A stretch of DNA of 64,000 nt from Mixia osmundae IAM 14324 (GCF_000708205.1 NW_014575558.1:909146-973145), one strand, 5' to 3'; positions 21,418-33,229 are shown, numbered from the stretch's first letter. Notes: generated by a model not told the origin, from the letters alone. Translations and numbers: made by a program.

Positions 21418-24400
21418 TCAGAAGAAGTCCTTGAAAGCCTGCGTGTAGTCTTGCGAACGGTCTTGACCCGCGAGACCTGTCGCGACTTGCTGAGGCTGGC
21501 CAGCGCTCGCTCGTCCGCTATTGTCATATCCTCCTGTGCTGTAGGATGCGTAAGGACCCGAGGGGGCAGCAGGGCTGGCACCGTAGCCGGTCTGTGCCGG
21601 CGCCGAGCCGTAGTTGCCGCCTTGATTCGTCTGACGTTGGCCATAGCCAGAGTTTTGCTGGCCGTAGCTAGCATTTTGCTGGCCGTGCTGACCATGTTGA
21701 CCGTAATTCTGACCAGGTCGACCGCTCATCTGGTAGTAAGGCGCAGGTGCTTGCATGCCATAGTGCTGAGGATAATTCGGCGCTTGAGGGTTGCCTTGAT
21801 AAGCCGCAGGGCTGTATGCGGGTTGTCCGTAAGGATAGTATGGATAGTAGCCCATCATCGATTGCTGATACTGTTGTTGCTGCTGTTGCTGCTGCTGAGT
21901 TTGAGGCGGTTGTTGTTGGCTTTGAGGTGCTTGACGAGCATCATTCGAAGCATGCCCGTTGTGCTGCTGGGGTGCAGACGGTGTTCCGGGCGCTTGGTAG
22001 CCATTTTGAGGCGCACCAAGCTTGCTCTGATCCTCATTGTGAGCACGGTTGTAAGCGGGCTGTCCGTAGGCGTCATAGCCGCTGAATCCATGCTGTTGTT
22101 GGCGATCTTGTCCGCTGTACAGATGAGAATAGTCTGCTTGATGATTGCCGTAGCCATGCGTCTGCTGAGCCTGCTGACCGTAAGAACCATAGCCTGTCTG
22201 CTGAGCTGGTACATGCGGTGAAGGCGTTGTGCCTTGCGTTGGCTGTGAACTTTGCTGGTATGTGTCACCCACGAGCGATGCATAAGGTGAGTTGACACTT
22301 GGCGAAGCTTGAGAAGGCGCTGTCAGACTAGCAGCACCGTAGCCAGAGTTGTGCAGACCCGAGCTGAAGCCACTGGGGTGGCCATACTGGTAGCCAGGGC
22401 CAGATTGAGACACGTTCTTGTCGGTGTATCCTGGCTGCGATTGCTGATAGTGCTGCTGCTGTGGCTGTTGCTGCTGTGCTTGCTGCAGCTGCTGTTGGCG
22501 ATACTGTTGCTCGTAGTAAGCTTGCTGCGCTTGTTGAGCAGACAGCTGAGGGTCTGCTGCGGTATAGCTGGTCATCTCAATGTCAGTAGATTCGAATCAC
22601 ATGATCATCAGGCCTACCTTGGCTGCACATGTGCAGGCTGAGCAGGCTGCTGTTGTTCAGACTCGTGCACGCCCAAGCTGCCAAATTGCACGCCGACGCT
22701 CTCGACTGCTCGCTCGATGGGCATGACCACCGGTGCATCTTGCTTCAATCTCTGGTTTTGAGTACGGCGAGCGGCCAGACCGGGAGGACCCATGAGATCA
22801 CTGGGATCGGGGCCGAGCGAAGCAGAAACTCCGACGTCCTTATGCAGCGGCGCGCCCGCTTCTGCTGCTGGCGTGTCGACTGCTAGCTTGCCAGCCGTAT
22901 TGATTCCTGGTGGAGGAAGTGATGCAGGCGCAGCGTGCTCAGGCTCAGGCTGGCTTGCAAGCACAGAATCTGCCCACGCCTCGCCAATGCCGAGCGATTG
23001 GGGATCGTGCGCTGTCGCGGCTGCGGCTGCCGCTGGCGTATTGCCCCATGGGTCATGCGAGACTGGTTGACTAGGCTGAGGATGCATGTTGACTTGCTCG
23101 ACTTGCGGCTCGACTGGCGCTTGACGGGAGGCCGAAGACGGTGCAGCAGCAGCTTGTGCTGCCTTCTTGATCTCTTGCGCTCTGTCGGCAAGTGTCAGCG
23201 TCCAGCACACAATTCAGCCAGCAGAGATGCTCACTTTGCGATCTGCGCCCAAGAAACTGTCGTGCCAGGTTGAATGACGCGGCTCGGTTTCGGCGGTGAA
23301 GGCAAAGGCGTGATGCCCGCGTCCCGGCCTGCTTCTCCGTCGAGCACAGCAACATTGCTATCAGGCGCTTTCGGCGCGTCTTTGTGCAACATTGCGTCGG
23401 CTCCTGTCGGAGCAGCAGCGGAACCCATCAAGCGCGAGAGCAGCGTAGCACCTCCGGCGGGAGTCGACCAGGATTCGACAGCGTCCTTGCTTGCGAGGGC
23501 TTCTTGTGTCAGCTCTGTCGGTTGCTCTGCTGGCACCTGGATTTCTGGCTGTGCAGGCGGTGGCTGGACGACTTCGCGTTTCTTGCCCCATCCTGCCCAT
23601 GGTCCAAGCGTGGCGGCAGCAGGCGTCTGGGCGGGTGTAGAGGTCGTAGGCGTGGACCATTCTGCTACTGAAGATGATGCAGTAGGTTCGTTGGACCAAT
23701 CTTCAACGGGCGCCTCTTCCAGGCCTGCAGTGCTGGTCTGGGCTGGTTGTGCATGGCCGTTTGCGAGTCTCGATGGATTGCGTGGTACTCCTCTCGCTGC
23801 GCCTCTTGCTCCTCTTGCTGTGCCTCGTAGACCTGTGCAATAGACAATCATTTTGTGTCGACCTTTGGCTCTGAGGCGGCATACCTCCAGCAAGGCCTCC
23901 TCGAGCACCTCTAAGACCTCCTCGACCTCTTGATGGCAATGCGCTGCCGTCGGCCACGGACGCGTCTCCCGCCGCTCCGCTTGGCTTGACGGGCTTCTTG
24001 ATCTTCTTTGCAGATGTAGATGACCATTGCGTGGCTTGACCTGTCAAAATGCTTCACGTCTCAGCTACGGGGACTTTTGGAAGTACTGAGAGCAAGGCGC
24101 GTACCGCCTGAGATTCGCCCGATCGCCAGCTCGAGATCACCATTGGCCTCGCCGAGCGTGAAGAGCAGATCTTGATCCTTCCAGTCTGAGAAGATAGACT
24201 TGAGCGTCGCCAACTTCTCTGGTGGAAAGCGTTTTCTGAGCTCGAGCGATTCTGCCGTCTCTACCTCTCTGTCATCTCTGTCTGTCGGTTGTGCTTGTGT
24301 GTTCCCAGGTCCAGCTCTAGTAGACTGCCGTCTGCGATGACCAGAAGTAGGAGCAGCAGCAGCAGCAGGCGCAGGACTCTCGCTAGCTTCATTGCTCGTG

Positions 24401-24669
24401 GGATCCTGAGGGGCTGATCCGTCTTCAGTCGGATTGGGACCACCTTGACGCCTGTTCGAACCTGCGCCTCTCGCTCCTCCCCTTGCAGTCCGCGCTCCTC
24501 GGCCTCTTCCTCTGCCTCGATGAGGTGCAGTACCGTTGTTCTGAGCATGAGAGTCACTTGGGCTCATGCCACTGTCTTGACCCTCTTGCGCGACGGCATT
24601 GGCTTTGCTAGTCGCCGAGTCTTCTTGGGGCGGGCCAGTCGCAGCTGCCACTGGATTCGCAGACACCAT
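21418..24669 (-). CDS. DEF1: DEF1-like CUE protein with Gln/Gly/Tyr-rich C-terminus
   Basis: DEF1 promotes ubiquitin-dependent removal of stalled RNA polymerase II; its CUE domain binds ubiquitin. Exons 24669-24105, 24040-23885, 23832-23235, 23181-22618 and 22567-21418 give about 1010 residues. An RGG-rich N-terminus (RGRGRGRGART) is followed by a CUE-like segment, LATLKSIFSDW to LELAIGRISGG (about residues 150-190). A Pro/Ala-rich linker and a long low-complexity tail of Gln, Tyr, Gly and Ser with poly-Q runs follow, ending TQAFKDFF. This layout is that of fungal DEF1. The tail resembles a prion-like domain. The CAG/CTG runs at 21860-21900 and 22440-22540 are likely length-variable. Confidence 0.85.
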
Positions 24670-24818
24670 GATGGTCGCTACACTTCGAGAGCAGCGTTGG
24701 CTTTGATTTTTGCCGCAAGCAAAAATGCAATGTGGGGGTGTCGCCTCGGCTGAGAGGGGGGTGATGTGGAGACAACTTCCACTTCACTCATCACCTGGCC
24801 CTGGCCACCCCTGCACAC

Positions 24819-25716
24819 ATGAAGGCGGCCACTCTCCTCTGCTTTTTCACATTCCTCTTTGCATCAATAGCTTGCCGCTACCCTGCGAAGCAATTCAGCC
24901 TCTGCCTCGGCCACTTGCCTTGCAAAGTGGAATGCAAGACAGATTTGCGCGGGAACGCCATTGAGGTCTCTGCGGGCTTTGGCCCATCGCTCACCTACTT
25001 CTCACTTGGCCCGCACATTAACAGCAAAGAGGCCTACTGTGTACGACCTACCCTGTTTCGATTTGGCTCGCGCACTGACCTGGCGCGCTTTTGCCCCTGT
25101 TTTCTCCGCAATTTTCTGCGTGTCCATGCTGCAGGGCACTCCGAAGACCGAACCCCAAGTCACTTGCCACGCTGTGACAGACTTCTTCTCGCCGGATCAT
25201 GTTGTGAGTTGGCTATGGACTCTGCGAGACTTACCCATCACGAACAGCGTGGGCGGTCAGCAAGGTGAGCTGATTCGTTGACTTCTGCATACCTGGTCTG
25301 ACGCTGTCGCGTCAGATATCATCAAAAAGTGTTGCAAAGTGAACATGCTACGTCGCTACAAGGTGGACTGGATCACAGGTCAGGGAATCAGCTTTACTAT
25401 GAAAGCGCAGAATTGATCTGCATGACAGGCGACCATGAAGAACTAGACCCCCCGGTGACAGCACAATTCGAATGCTCGGGAGACTATTTCGTTCCCGAAC
25501 ATTATGCCTTTTGCAGGAGTATCTTCCCCGGCCAGCGTATGTCGATCTATGGGCGCAGTGGCGATGCTCATGCAAGGTGCAGACACGAGCAAGTGTGAGC
25601 TACTCGATCGATGCGGTGTCGTCAAAGCGTCCGTTCTCAGCTGCGGTAAATGCGTATGGCGAGGTCAGCAATCGCTAGGAGACCCATCGGCGAGCGATGC
25701 CGTGTGCCCCTCGTGA
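24819..25716 (+). CDS. Small secreted cysteine protein, family member 9
   Basis: Five exons (24819-25040, 25135-25264, 25316-25378, 25429-25536, 25577-25716) give 220 residues, with intron phases 0, 1, 1, 1. Signal peptide, then CLGHLPCKVEC (C-x5-C-x3-C). An IIKKCC exon follows, then CSGDYFVPEHYAFCRSIF and a tail KCELLDRCG, SCGKCVW. The last exon was found by homology to the tails of the minus-strand genes that follow; without it the frame would close at 25598. It shares a 149-bp divergent promoter with the DEF1-like gene and opens the main family array. Confidence 0.75.
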
Positions 25717-25891
25717 GCTCATGTCAGGCATTCTTGCTCGGAAGGACACGGTTTCGTTTTGGCTGTTACGCGCAAGCTCTCGCCACGCCAGACGATAGAG
25801 TCACTGGACGAATATCGTCGTAATCATTGCATGCGAACGAGAGCACATGCATCGGCCGAGGCAGCGCAGAGTCTCGGCTTTGTGCAGTGCC

Positions 25892-26722
25892 TCACCAGAC
25901 GACGCGGGACCAGTCGCAACCATTGCTATTCGCGCGCGCGAAGACTTTGTTGCAGCTGTCTGCCAGAATCTCGCAGCTGATATAATCTGTCCACCTGGTC
26001 AAATGACAAGTCATTGTATGATGGGCAATGTGACCGACGATCCTTCTCGAAAACCTCCCGACATTCTGGAGCGGCATAAGGCATGCCCTCTGCCACTTTT
26101 GGACAGTGGATGTGAATCTCGTCTTCTCTGAAGTCCCACTGGCCGGTGATGACGTCCAAGTCGACCTCGAACTTTCTCTCGACAGTGCAACAAGCTTCGA
26201 CGATCTCTACAAGGACGTTCCATCAGATGTCGATACGCAATATCGTCCGATCGGCCTACCTGAGAACCTTCCAATGTCTTCTCCAGGTATCGTCCAATCA
26301 CCTCGCATGACGTACTTGTAGTTGTTCGGATCGCCACTGTCTCGGTTGACGTAGCATTTCAGTGGTGGATTGGCCAGACTCTTGTCGGCTTTCATCTGCT
26401 CAAGCATCGATTCAACCGCAAGCTTCGTCTTGTTCGCAGATCGCGTACGCAAGAGAAGAGAGATATGGGCGTGTTTGCCGGAGCGTATCGAACCTGGAAG
26501 ATCTCGCTACCGGCGCTAGCAAAAAACTGACCGCAATCACTTGAGCACGATAGATCAAGGTGCTTTGCGAGCTGCAATCACCTGGAGGCTCTTGTCTCGC
26601 GTTGCGCACCAAACGATACAGCTCTGGAAGGCGAGACATGTCGACCGAGTCTTGGGTATTTGGGGTCCAGAAACGACCGAGCGGGCCCAAAAGAGGGACA
26701 AGATCAGGACAATTATGAGCAT
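25892..26722 (-). CDS. Small secreted cysteine protein, family member 10
   Basis: Five exons (26722-26582, 26493-26449, 26395-26260, 26206-26035, 25994-25892) give 198 residues. The signal peptide LIIVLILSLFWARSVVSG precedes CLAFQSCIVWC. A 45-bp second exon ends in LFSC. The third exon carries LKCYVNRDSG and RGDWTIPGED, the fourth EACC and HCPKVAEG. The tail has SCEILADSCNK and GCDW. It aligns exon by exon with the gene at 26926-27788. The first intron is longer than usual (88 bp). It converges on the plus-strand gene ending at 25716. Confidence 0.72.
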
Positions 26723-26925
26723 GTCTGTCTGGTGGCAGTGGATGCGAATGGAGCAAGGGTCGACCGACCGAGTGATTCGGATCGCGTGAGAGATTTGGCA
26801 ACCAGGGAAGAGCTCAGGAGATGCTTGACACGAGGGCGTCAGCATAGGGAGGAGGTTGCCACTCACGGCGACGGGGCGTTTTGATGAATCGATGCAATTC
26901 TTCAGCTGCGACCACGCTTGTCTTG

Positions 26926-27788
26926 TCATTCCTTAATCTCGAACTCATCTCCATCACCGGGTCTTGAGCATTTGCCGTAGCTGACCGGAAAGAGATAGAA
27001 CATGCAGGTGTCCTCAAAGATCTCGCAAGTATGCAAGACTGTCGGCGCATCAGCTCAAGGCCGACTTGAAGCCTCCAACTGACATGAGCTGCTTCCATAC
27101 GTCCGCAAGCATGTGTCGAAGTGCTCGACTAGTCCAGGCCGAGGACAGCGCATCTGGATACGTTGGCCGACGGTCGACCACTCTCCGCTCAACGCATTCA
27201 GATCGATTGTGAAGTGTCGCTCGACAATACAGCAAGCCTCCAGAGTGGCTGTTTTGGCTCGCGTGAGCTCGAGCTTGGCAGCAGACGGGCGTACGTGCGC
27301 GCAAAGGGTCCCTGATCTCTAAACGCCATCGACCACTCGCCCTTCAATCGAAATCTTTGCTCTGCTGGACTCGATGGCTCGCTATCGATATTACATTCGA
27401 GTGCCGGCGAGAGCACGATCGGATCCTGCTTGTACTGCACTCTGAGGCTCAGCGTGCTCGTAGCAAGCTAGCGGCAAGACGCACGCAGCCAAACTTCTTC
27501 CAAGCCGCCGACGCTCGATATCGAAGCAAGAACGTCTCTCGCTGTGCTCCTCCGACAGACTGTCTTTTCTCCCTGTATCAGCCCAGCCAATGTACCGGCT
27601 GTCATGGGTATGCTTGCCTGGATGGCGCCATCCTGCGAGACACAAGTGACGACACAATCCTCGAATGCAAGGCAGCGGCTACGAGTGTCTGGCAGATCGG
27701 GCCAAGCGTATGAAGTACACGCAGCAGAAGCGAGGAGCAAAAGCCATTGGCATCCTTGACGAGTCACGATCGACGACCAACATCGCAT
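26926..27788 (-). CDS. Small secreted cysteine protein, family member 11
   Basis: Exons 27788-27485, 27439-27287, 27248-27084 and 27038-26926 give 244 residues. Signal peptide (WLLLLASAACTSYA), then CLAFEDCVVTC, LECNIDSEPSS, a KGEWSM block like RGDWTI of the neighbour, LEACC, MRCPRPGLVEHFDTC, and a tail TCEIFEDTC and YGKCS. The second intron had to be placed as a 38-bp GTCTGC...CAG intron to keep frame. The stronger GTACGC donor nearby would break it, so that junction is doubtful, or the gene may be slightly damaged. The other joints are convincing. Confidence 0.65.
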
Positions 27789-28130
27789 GTTTGGAAGCTG
27801 TTGAAACAGTTGAGAGATCAGCAGAGGCCTCAAAAACCTCTGGAGACGAGTCAGATGTGTCAGCTCTGCTCGCCGATGGCCTGTGGTCGATGCCGAGAGG
27901 CGCTGGCACGACGTTCAGAGTCTGTTCCAGACATCTCCCCAAAGCGGGAGGCGAAGATGCATTACATTGATCAGCCATTTGCCGATAGCGGAGCTGTCGA
28001 TTCTGCTTGACTCTTCGGCCAACCGCAAAAGCCATCGCGGACAGCAGCATACATCTTTTGGCACCCATTTGGCGCGATCATGCAAGATGCCTGGACTGCA
28101 GGTAATAGGTTGTGACTGAGCCATAGAATA
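27789..28130. other. Spacer between tandem family genes
   Basis: About 340 bp holding the promoter of the gene ending at 27788 and the 3' flank of the next one. Short open frames on both strands show no signal peptide or family motif. Confidence 0.5.
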
Positions 28131-28793
28131 TCAAGCTTGAAGCACGAGCTTACATGGACGAGGGAAGTATCTGTGACAGATCGATGAGACCTCGCCGGGA
28201 CCGGTGGGCGCTTGACAGACGACCCGTACCAAGGGCTCACGTTCAACGAATGACCATGGCTTGACGCTGGTGGGCGGATGGACATCTAGCCGATGCGATG
28301 TCCTACGCACGACCTTGCAGCACGTCGTGAACGCCACTAGGTCAAGCAAGGCATGAGCGGCAGCCGTGAACATCTGATGCTGAATGCAACTTACTTATGT
28401 CTGGTGAGAAAGACGCTGGGGTCAAGTTGAGCGGGCCGCTGTGCTCGACCAAAAAGATGTTTCCCGACGGTTCTGCAGCACTTTCTTCGGCCACGCAGTT
28501 TTCCCCTGGGAATCCTTCGCTCGGTGTCTGCCCATACGATCAGTCGCTGGCCAAAGGCAAGATTGTGACCTGCGCACGACAGAGCAGCTGAGCTTCCTTC
28601 CCTGAGGCAGATACTTATTGTAGAAGCTGAGTTTCACCAACGTCGCGACTTGCTCAGCTTGCACAGCGTAGGGTAGAGGTGCTCCTGGTGGGCTGAAGCA
28701 CCCTACGTAGCAATCAGAGTACCCGACACATTTATATCTGATCTGAGCTCGGACGAGGCCGGCGACTGCGAGGAAGAGCGAGGCAAGACGCAT
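28131..28793 (-). CDS. Small secreted cysteine protein, PPG subfamily member 1
   Basis: Exons 28793-28578, 28527-28395 and 28336-28131 give 184 residues, with intron phases 0 and 1. Signal peptide (LASLFLAVAGLVRAQ), CVGYSDCYVGCFSPPG, and LSCSV at the exon end. The middle exon carries ENCVAEE and a hydrophobic LNLTP stretch. The last exon has FTTCCKVVRRTSHRLDV, VVCQAPTGPGEVSSIC and RYFPRPC. The SPPG after the third Cys and the RRTSHRLDV block define a subfamily shared with the next four genes. The donor could lie one codon earlier. Confidence 0.85.
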
Positions 28794-29040
28794 CTTGGGG
28801 AGGTGTTGGCTGAGCGACAGATCGCGTGAGGCCATGAGGTGATAGGAGCGCCATAAGACAGGAGTGGCGCGTCGCAATGACGACATGCGAAGTATCATGT
28901 CAGCGATGCATCGATGGCTCACAGGCTGTACGATGAGCTCGTCGGTCGTTCCATCATATCGTCTGGCCATTTACAAAAGCTGCCTGCGACGATCGCGTAT
29001 CGTACCTGACACGAAGCCGAGAGAATTTCGCAAGCTGCTT

Positions 29041-29731
29041 CTACTGCGAGCGGATATCTGGATCAGACGTTTGCACTTTGGAGATTGACAGTGCAAAAGC
29101 ACATGGTTGTGGGAACGAGCTGCGGCAGATTGATGAAGTCGAGCCAGCGCCGTCCGGGCGATCGCAAACGACCAGAACTGTTGGATCATGCGGGATGATA
29201 TGCCACTGATCAGGCCCTCGTCTTGCCTTCACGTCGAGTCTATGTGCAGTACGCCGAATGATCCTGCAGCACGCTTCGAATGTTGCTGCCTCGACATCAG
29301 TGCTGTTACTGTCGAGAAGATATTCCGCCAACCCTTATAGGGCGTTATGAGATCCTCGACTCGGAGCTCGCCACCATGCTCAACGATAAAGATTTCGCCC
29401 GGCTGCGTCATACTATCTGCGGTCATACAGAACTGTTCTTCGAAGCCAGGAGCTGATTTCTGCGTAAAGTGGCCGTTAGTAGCCTCTACAATGAATGCGG
29501 AGAAGAACGTACGGCCGCACACCTGAGCTCTCTATAGCCGTCGCTCTCGACCAGATTGTAGAATCGAATGCCTACCAAGGTTGCCGGCATCGTAGCTCGC
29601 ACCGCGTAATCAAACTCTGCCCCCGGCGGACTGTAGCAGACCACTTCGCAGTCGGAATAGCCAACGCATTTGACTCTTGTCTGAGCTTGTACGTAGCAAG
29701 CTATCGTGAGGATGAGTAAGGTCGGTCGCAT
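29041..29731 (-). CDS. Small secreted cysteine protein, PPG subfamily member 2
   Basis: Exons 29731-29513, 29459-29333 and 29285-29041 give 196 residues, with intron phases 0 and 1. Signal peptide (RPTLLILTIACYVQAQ), CVGYSDCEVVCYSPPG, LRCAA at the exon end. Middle exon with GFEEQFCMT. Last exon with ATFEACCRIIRRTAHRLDV, VVCDRPDGAGSTSSIC and SSFPQPC. The first donor is GTACGT. Same architecture as its neighbours on both sides, about 250 bp away from each. Confidence 0.87.
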
Positions 29732-30097
29732 TGCAGGTAGACAACGTTCGGGCAGGGAGCAGAGAGCAACATGTGAGAGTCGAGCAGGAGAAGGACCGGA
29801 TGACATGGCGACGCGTTGCTGCGAAACCTCGCTGGGCGTGCTCGTGGCGCACGTCTGTTGATGTCTGGTATGCAAGCAGAGTGGTACATACGAACGCGCG
29901 GATGAACATGGCAAGACTGGAGTACCGCAAATTTGGCATGCATAAGCTGACGACTGAACCCCGTTGGATTGAGACTCTGATACGAGCGGATCATTGCGGG
30001 CCATGGGGATCGTTCCTCTCGCGGCAAAAGCCGTCGTGAACGTATGCGTAATCTACCCGACAAGTATTGTATTCGACCAAGCATGGCGCTGAGACTG
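29732..30097. other. Spacer between tandem family genes
   Basis: About 365 bp. It should contain the promoter of the gene ending at 29731. Open frames here lack methionine-signal-peptide starts or family motifs. I see nothing else. Confidence 0.5.
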
Positions 30098-30778
30098 TCA
30101 AGCCAGGAAAAGCTCAGTCAGTGCAGGTAGATTGGACTCGACGGACATACGTCGTGTGGGAAAGGAGCTGCGACAGATAGACTGAACCGCGCCGGCGCCT
30201 TTGGGCATGTCGCAGATGACTTCCGCTGTTGGCGCATGGGTGAGAAGAGTCCACTGCTCGATCTTAAGCCGGGCCAGTGGCTCCACTCTATGCGTCGTTT
30301 TTATGAATACGTTGCAGCAGGCCTCGAATGTTGCTATGGCGGCGTCAATACAAGCAGGATGCGTGGACTGGAGACTGACCCGTGTACTGCGAATCAATCA
30401 CGTCCAGCGGAATCTCTTCGGTATGATCTAGTGTGAACGTTCGGCCGGTCTGGTCAGCTGCGTTCGGTACGACTGCGCACGTCTGCTCTTTGAAGCCCAA
30501 CTCGGTTTTCTGCGCAACAATGTCAGTCAAAGCAGTCCGGTGAGCTTGGGAGGGCGTGCGACAGAGCAGAACAGGTTTGTACGGCCATCTGGATAATCTT
30601 TATCGTAGAATTTGATGAAAGCGAGATTCGCAGGCGAGCTTGCTTCGACATGATACGTGAATTCGGATCCCGGTGGGCTGTAACAGTTCAAGCGACAGTC
30701 TGTATACTTGACGCATTTGGATCTGAATATGGCTTGCGTGAGTCGCGCTGCTGCGACAAGGACGAATGCGAGAAGCAT
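30098..30778 (-). CDS. Small secreted cysteine protein, PPG subfamily member 3
   Basis: Exons 30778-30563, 30509-30380 and 30333-30098 give 193 residues, with intron phases 0 and 1. Signal peptide LLAFVLVAAARLTQA, then CVKYTDCRLNCYSPPG, TYHVEASS, LFCS. Middle exon GFKEQTCAVV and EEIPLDVIDSQYTG. Last exon TFEACCNVFIKTTHRVE, VICDMPKGAGAVQSICRSSFP. It is the closest paralogue of the gene at 31293, and the similarity extends well upstream of the start codons (CCATATTCGGTCGCTATGTG and its counterpart near 32050), so promoters were duplicated too. Confidence 0.88.
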
Positions 30779-31292
30779 CGAAAAGGACGAAGAAGTGGTC
30801 GACTGCTTCTCATTCGCAGAAGGGGTTTGCGATATGGAAAAACAGGCGCGGGGGCCATATTCGGTCGCTATGTGCGGTCGTCCACACAACAAATAGGTGA
30901 GGCCGCGATCACGCGATTGCGATGAGGGTAGGACAGAGATGACCTGCTGTCGAGCCGATGGCGATCGACCCTCGCTGCTCTGACCCTTCAGCAGACGTGA
31001 AGCGGACGGCGCATGCAATGCGTCTGTCTTTGTTTGAGGAGCTGTCGACGAAGCCCTACGGACTCTCACTAAGCGGGCTGCTCGTTCAAGAATGTGTAAG
31101 ATTGGGGCAGCGCGTGGCGTAGAGAGACTTGCATGCGACGGTCGAATGAAATGCATTAGGCTGACGACTGAAAGCTGCCGGGGTGACTTCCGGGTTCGAT
31201 CGAATCGTTCCGTTCCTTGCAGAAAGCTCCAAAAGTCAAGGCATAGTCCACTTTGCAGGTCCCATAATGGATCCTGCATGGTGCGGCGACTG
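30779..31292. other. Spacer with duplicated promoter block
   Basis: About 510 bp. The part at 30840-30900 matches 32045-32105 and is the 5' flank of the gene ending at 30778. The part at 31230-31290 (AGTCCACTTTGCAGGTCCC) resembles 32500-32545 and is the 3' flank of the gene at 31293. No gene is supported between them. Confidence 0.6.
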
Positions 31293-31969
31293 TCAACAGA
31301 ATGAGAAATAAGAGCGCCATGATAGTATGATTGGCATACTTCGTGTGGGAAAGGAGCTGCGACAGATAGATTGGACTGCGCCTGCACCTTTGGGCACGTC
31401 GCAGACGACTTGTGCAATCGGCGCTTCGAGTCTAAGCCGCCACTGATTGTCCATTTGCTCATTGTACGCATCCAGCTGGTGTGTGGTTCTGCGAAGCACC
31501 TTGCAGCAGGATTCGAAGGTCGCTGCAACCTCATTAGCAAGGGGCTAAATCACAAGGGTAGCAACAGACCCGTGTACTGCGAGTCGATTACATCGATTGG
31601 TATCTCATCGAAATGGCTGACAATGTAAGATCCGCCACTTTGATCGGCTGGATCTACTTCAACCTTGCATTCCTGCTCCTTGAAGCCTATCTCGGGTCTC
31701 TGCGCGAATCGATGGCATCAGGATACTGGCTGGATCCGGCCCTGGCGTACGATGGAGCAGTACATTCGTGTGCGGCCGTCCTCATTTTGCTTCTTGATGA
31801 ATCTGATGAGAGCTAAACTCGGGAGCGAGCTGGCTTCGACATGGTAGGTGAACTCGGACCCAGGTGGGCTAAAGCAGCTCAAGCGACAGTCTGTATATTT
31901 GACGCATTTAGATCTGAATATGGCTTGCGTGAGTCGCGCTGCTGCGAGAATGACAGGCACGAGAAGCAT
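31293..31969 (-). CDS. Small secreted cysteine protein, PPG subfamily member 4
   Basis: Exons 31969-31751, 31699-31570 and 31522-31293 give 192 residues, with intron phases 0 and 1. Signal peptide LLVPVILAAARLTQA, CVKYTDCRLSCFSPPG, TYHVEASS, MYCS. Middle exon GFKEQECKV and DEIPIDVIDSQYTG. Last exon TFESCCKVLRRTTHQLD, VVCDVPKGAGAVQSICRSSFP. The C-terminus differs from the sister gene at 30098 by drift after RSSFPTR. Confidence 0.88.
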
Positions 31970-32568
31970 CGTAGATGACGAGTACAGAGAAGCGGCGAGA
32001 TGCTTCTTATTTGTCAAGGAGTAGGTTGTAGGAGAGTAGGAGAAGATCTGCACATGGGGGCCATATTTGGTCGCTGTGTGCGGTCGCCTATGCAACGAAT
32101 AGATGAGGCTGCGTTGAGCGAAGAGGAGGGGGGCCTTGCTGCGAGGGTTGCGACTGCCAATATCGCTACAATGCGGCGCGGGATGGAATGATGCCGAGTA
32201 CGAATCGATCGTTGCTGTTTATTTGGAAGAGATGGCAATAGGGACTGCCGCATATTCCGAGGAGAACGCCGATCGTCATGCGCCTTACTGGTGTGCGTTT
32301 TGTAGCGATTGCGAGGTGTAGCGAATGCTGTGAGAAGAGATCACCAATGGAGCATTTACGGTCAGCAGATCCTCGTCCGTCGAACAAGCTAGCGGCAGAG
32401 CGCATGCATTCCATGGATCTGCTCAAGACAGACTTGACATGGCATCGGTCAGGCTGACCGCGCTTGTTGTGTCTTTGCAAAAGCCTGCAGATGTTGAGGT
32501 ATATGCCATTTTGCACGTCCCTGTCAGCACCATGCAAGGTGCTTCGACTTGATCAGAAGAATAAGTCG
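31970..32568. other. Spacer with duplicated flanks
   Basis: About 600 bp holding the promoter of the gene ending at 31969 (near 32050) and the 3' flank of the next gene, both repeated about 1.2 kb to the left. A minus-strand open stretch at 32537-32166 has no start signal or motif and is not called. Confidence 0.55.
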
Positions 32569-33229
32569 TCATCGTTTGGATTCCGAGTGGCCAAGCGTAC
32601 ATTTCTCGGGGAAGGAGCTGCGACAGATCGATTGGACTGGGCCATCCCCCGGAGGTGCCTGGCATGTGACTCGCACACGGGATGAGCGAGCTATGAATCG
32701 CCACTGATCGGCGATGGTCATAGCTTTGAGGTAAAGGCTATGAGCAGTCTGTCGGGTCACCTTGCAGCATGCCTCAAAGGTTGCTGCCTGATTGTCAGTG
32801 CTGGCAGGCATTGAGACCTTGCGACAGACCCATGAAAGGCGAGTCGAGCACATCGAGCGGCATGATATCATCATGTTCTACAGAGAATGTGTTGCCTGTA
32901 CGGTCTCTCGGATCTTCTTCGGTCGTACAGACTTGCGTCTCAATGGCAAAATCAGTCCTCTGCGTCAAATTGATCTGGTCACGCCCCGAGCTTCCGCTGA
33001 GTGTACGTACAACCGAGCATCTCAGCCGTCTGCCACCGTCGCGCAGGTCGATCTTGTAGAACTTGACGAGTGCCAAACTCGGGACAGAGCTAGCTTCTAC
33101 GTGATAAGTGAATTCCGATCGGGGAGGGCTGTTGCAGACCACTTGACAGAAAGCGTATTTGACGCATCTGCTTCTGTAAACTGCTTGAGCAAGGCCCGCT
33201 GCTGCCAAAACTATGAGCGCGAGACGCAT
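32569..33229 (-). CDS. Small secreted cysteine protein, PPG subfamily member 5
   Basis: Exons 33229-33011, 32959-32830 and 32783-32569 give 187 residues, with intron phases 0 and 1. Signal peptide RLALIVLAAAGLAQA, CVKYAFCQVVCNSPPR, TYHVEASS, LRCSV. Middle exon AIETQVCTTEE and DIMPLDVLDSPFMG. Last exon TFEACCKVTRQTAHSLY, VTCQAPPGDGPVQSICRSSFP. The first intron (GTACGT...CAG, 51 bp) keeps the frame open if unspliced, so retention would give a slightly longer protein. It is the first gene of the minus-strand array. Confidence 0.87.

Noticed and set aside
21403-22221. 272-codon plus-strand frame rich in Leu, Val, Arg and Ile
   Set aside because: It is the antisense shadow of the Gln/Ala/Tyr-rich tail of the DEF1-like gene; the poly-Leu runs are CAG repeats read backwards.
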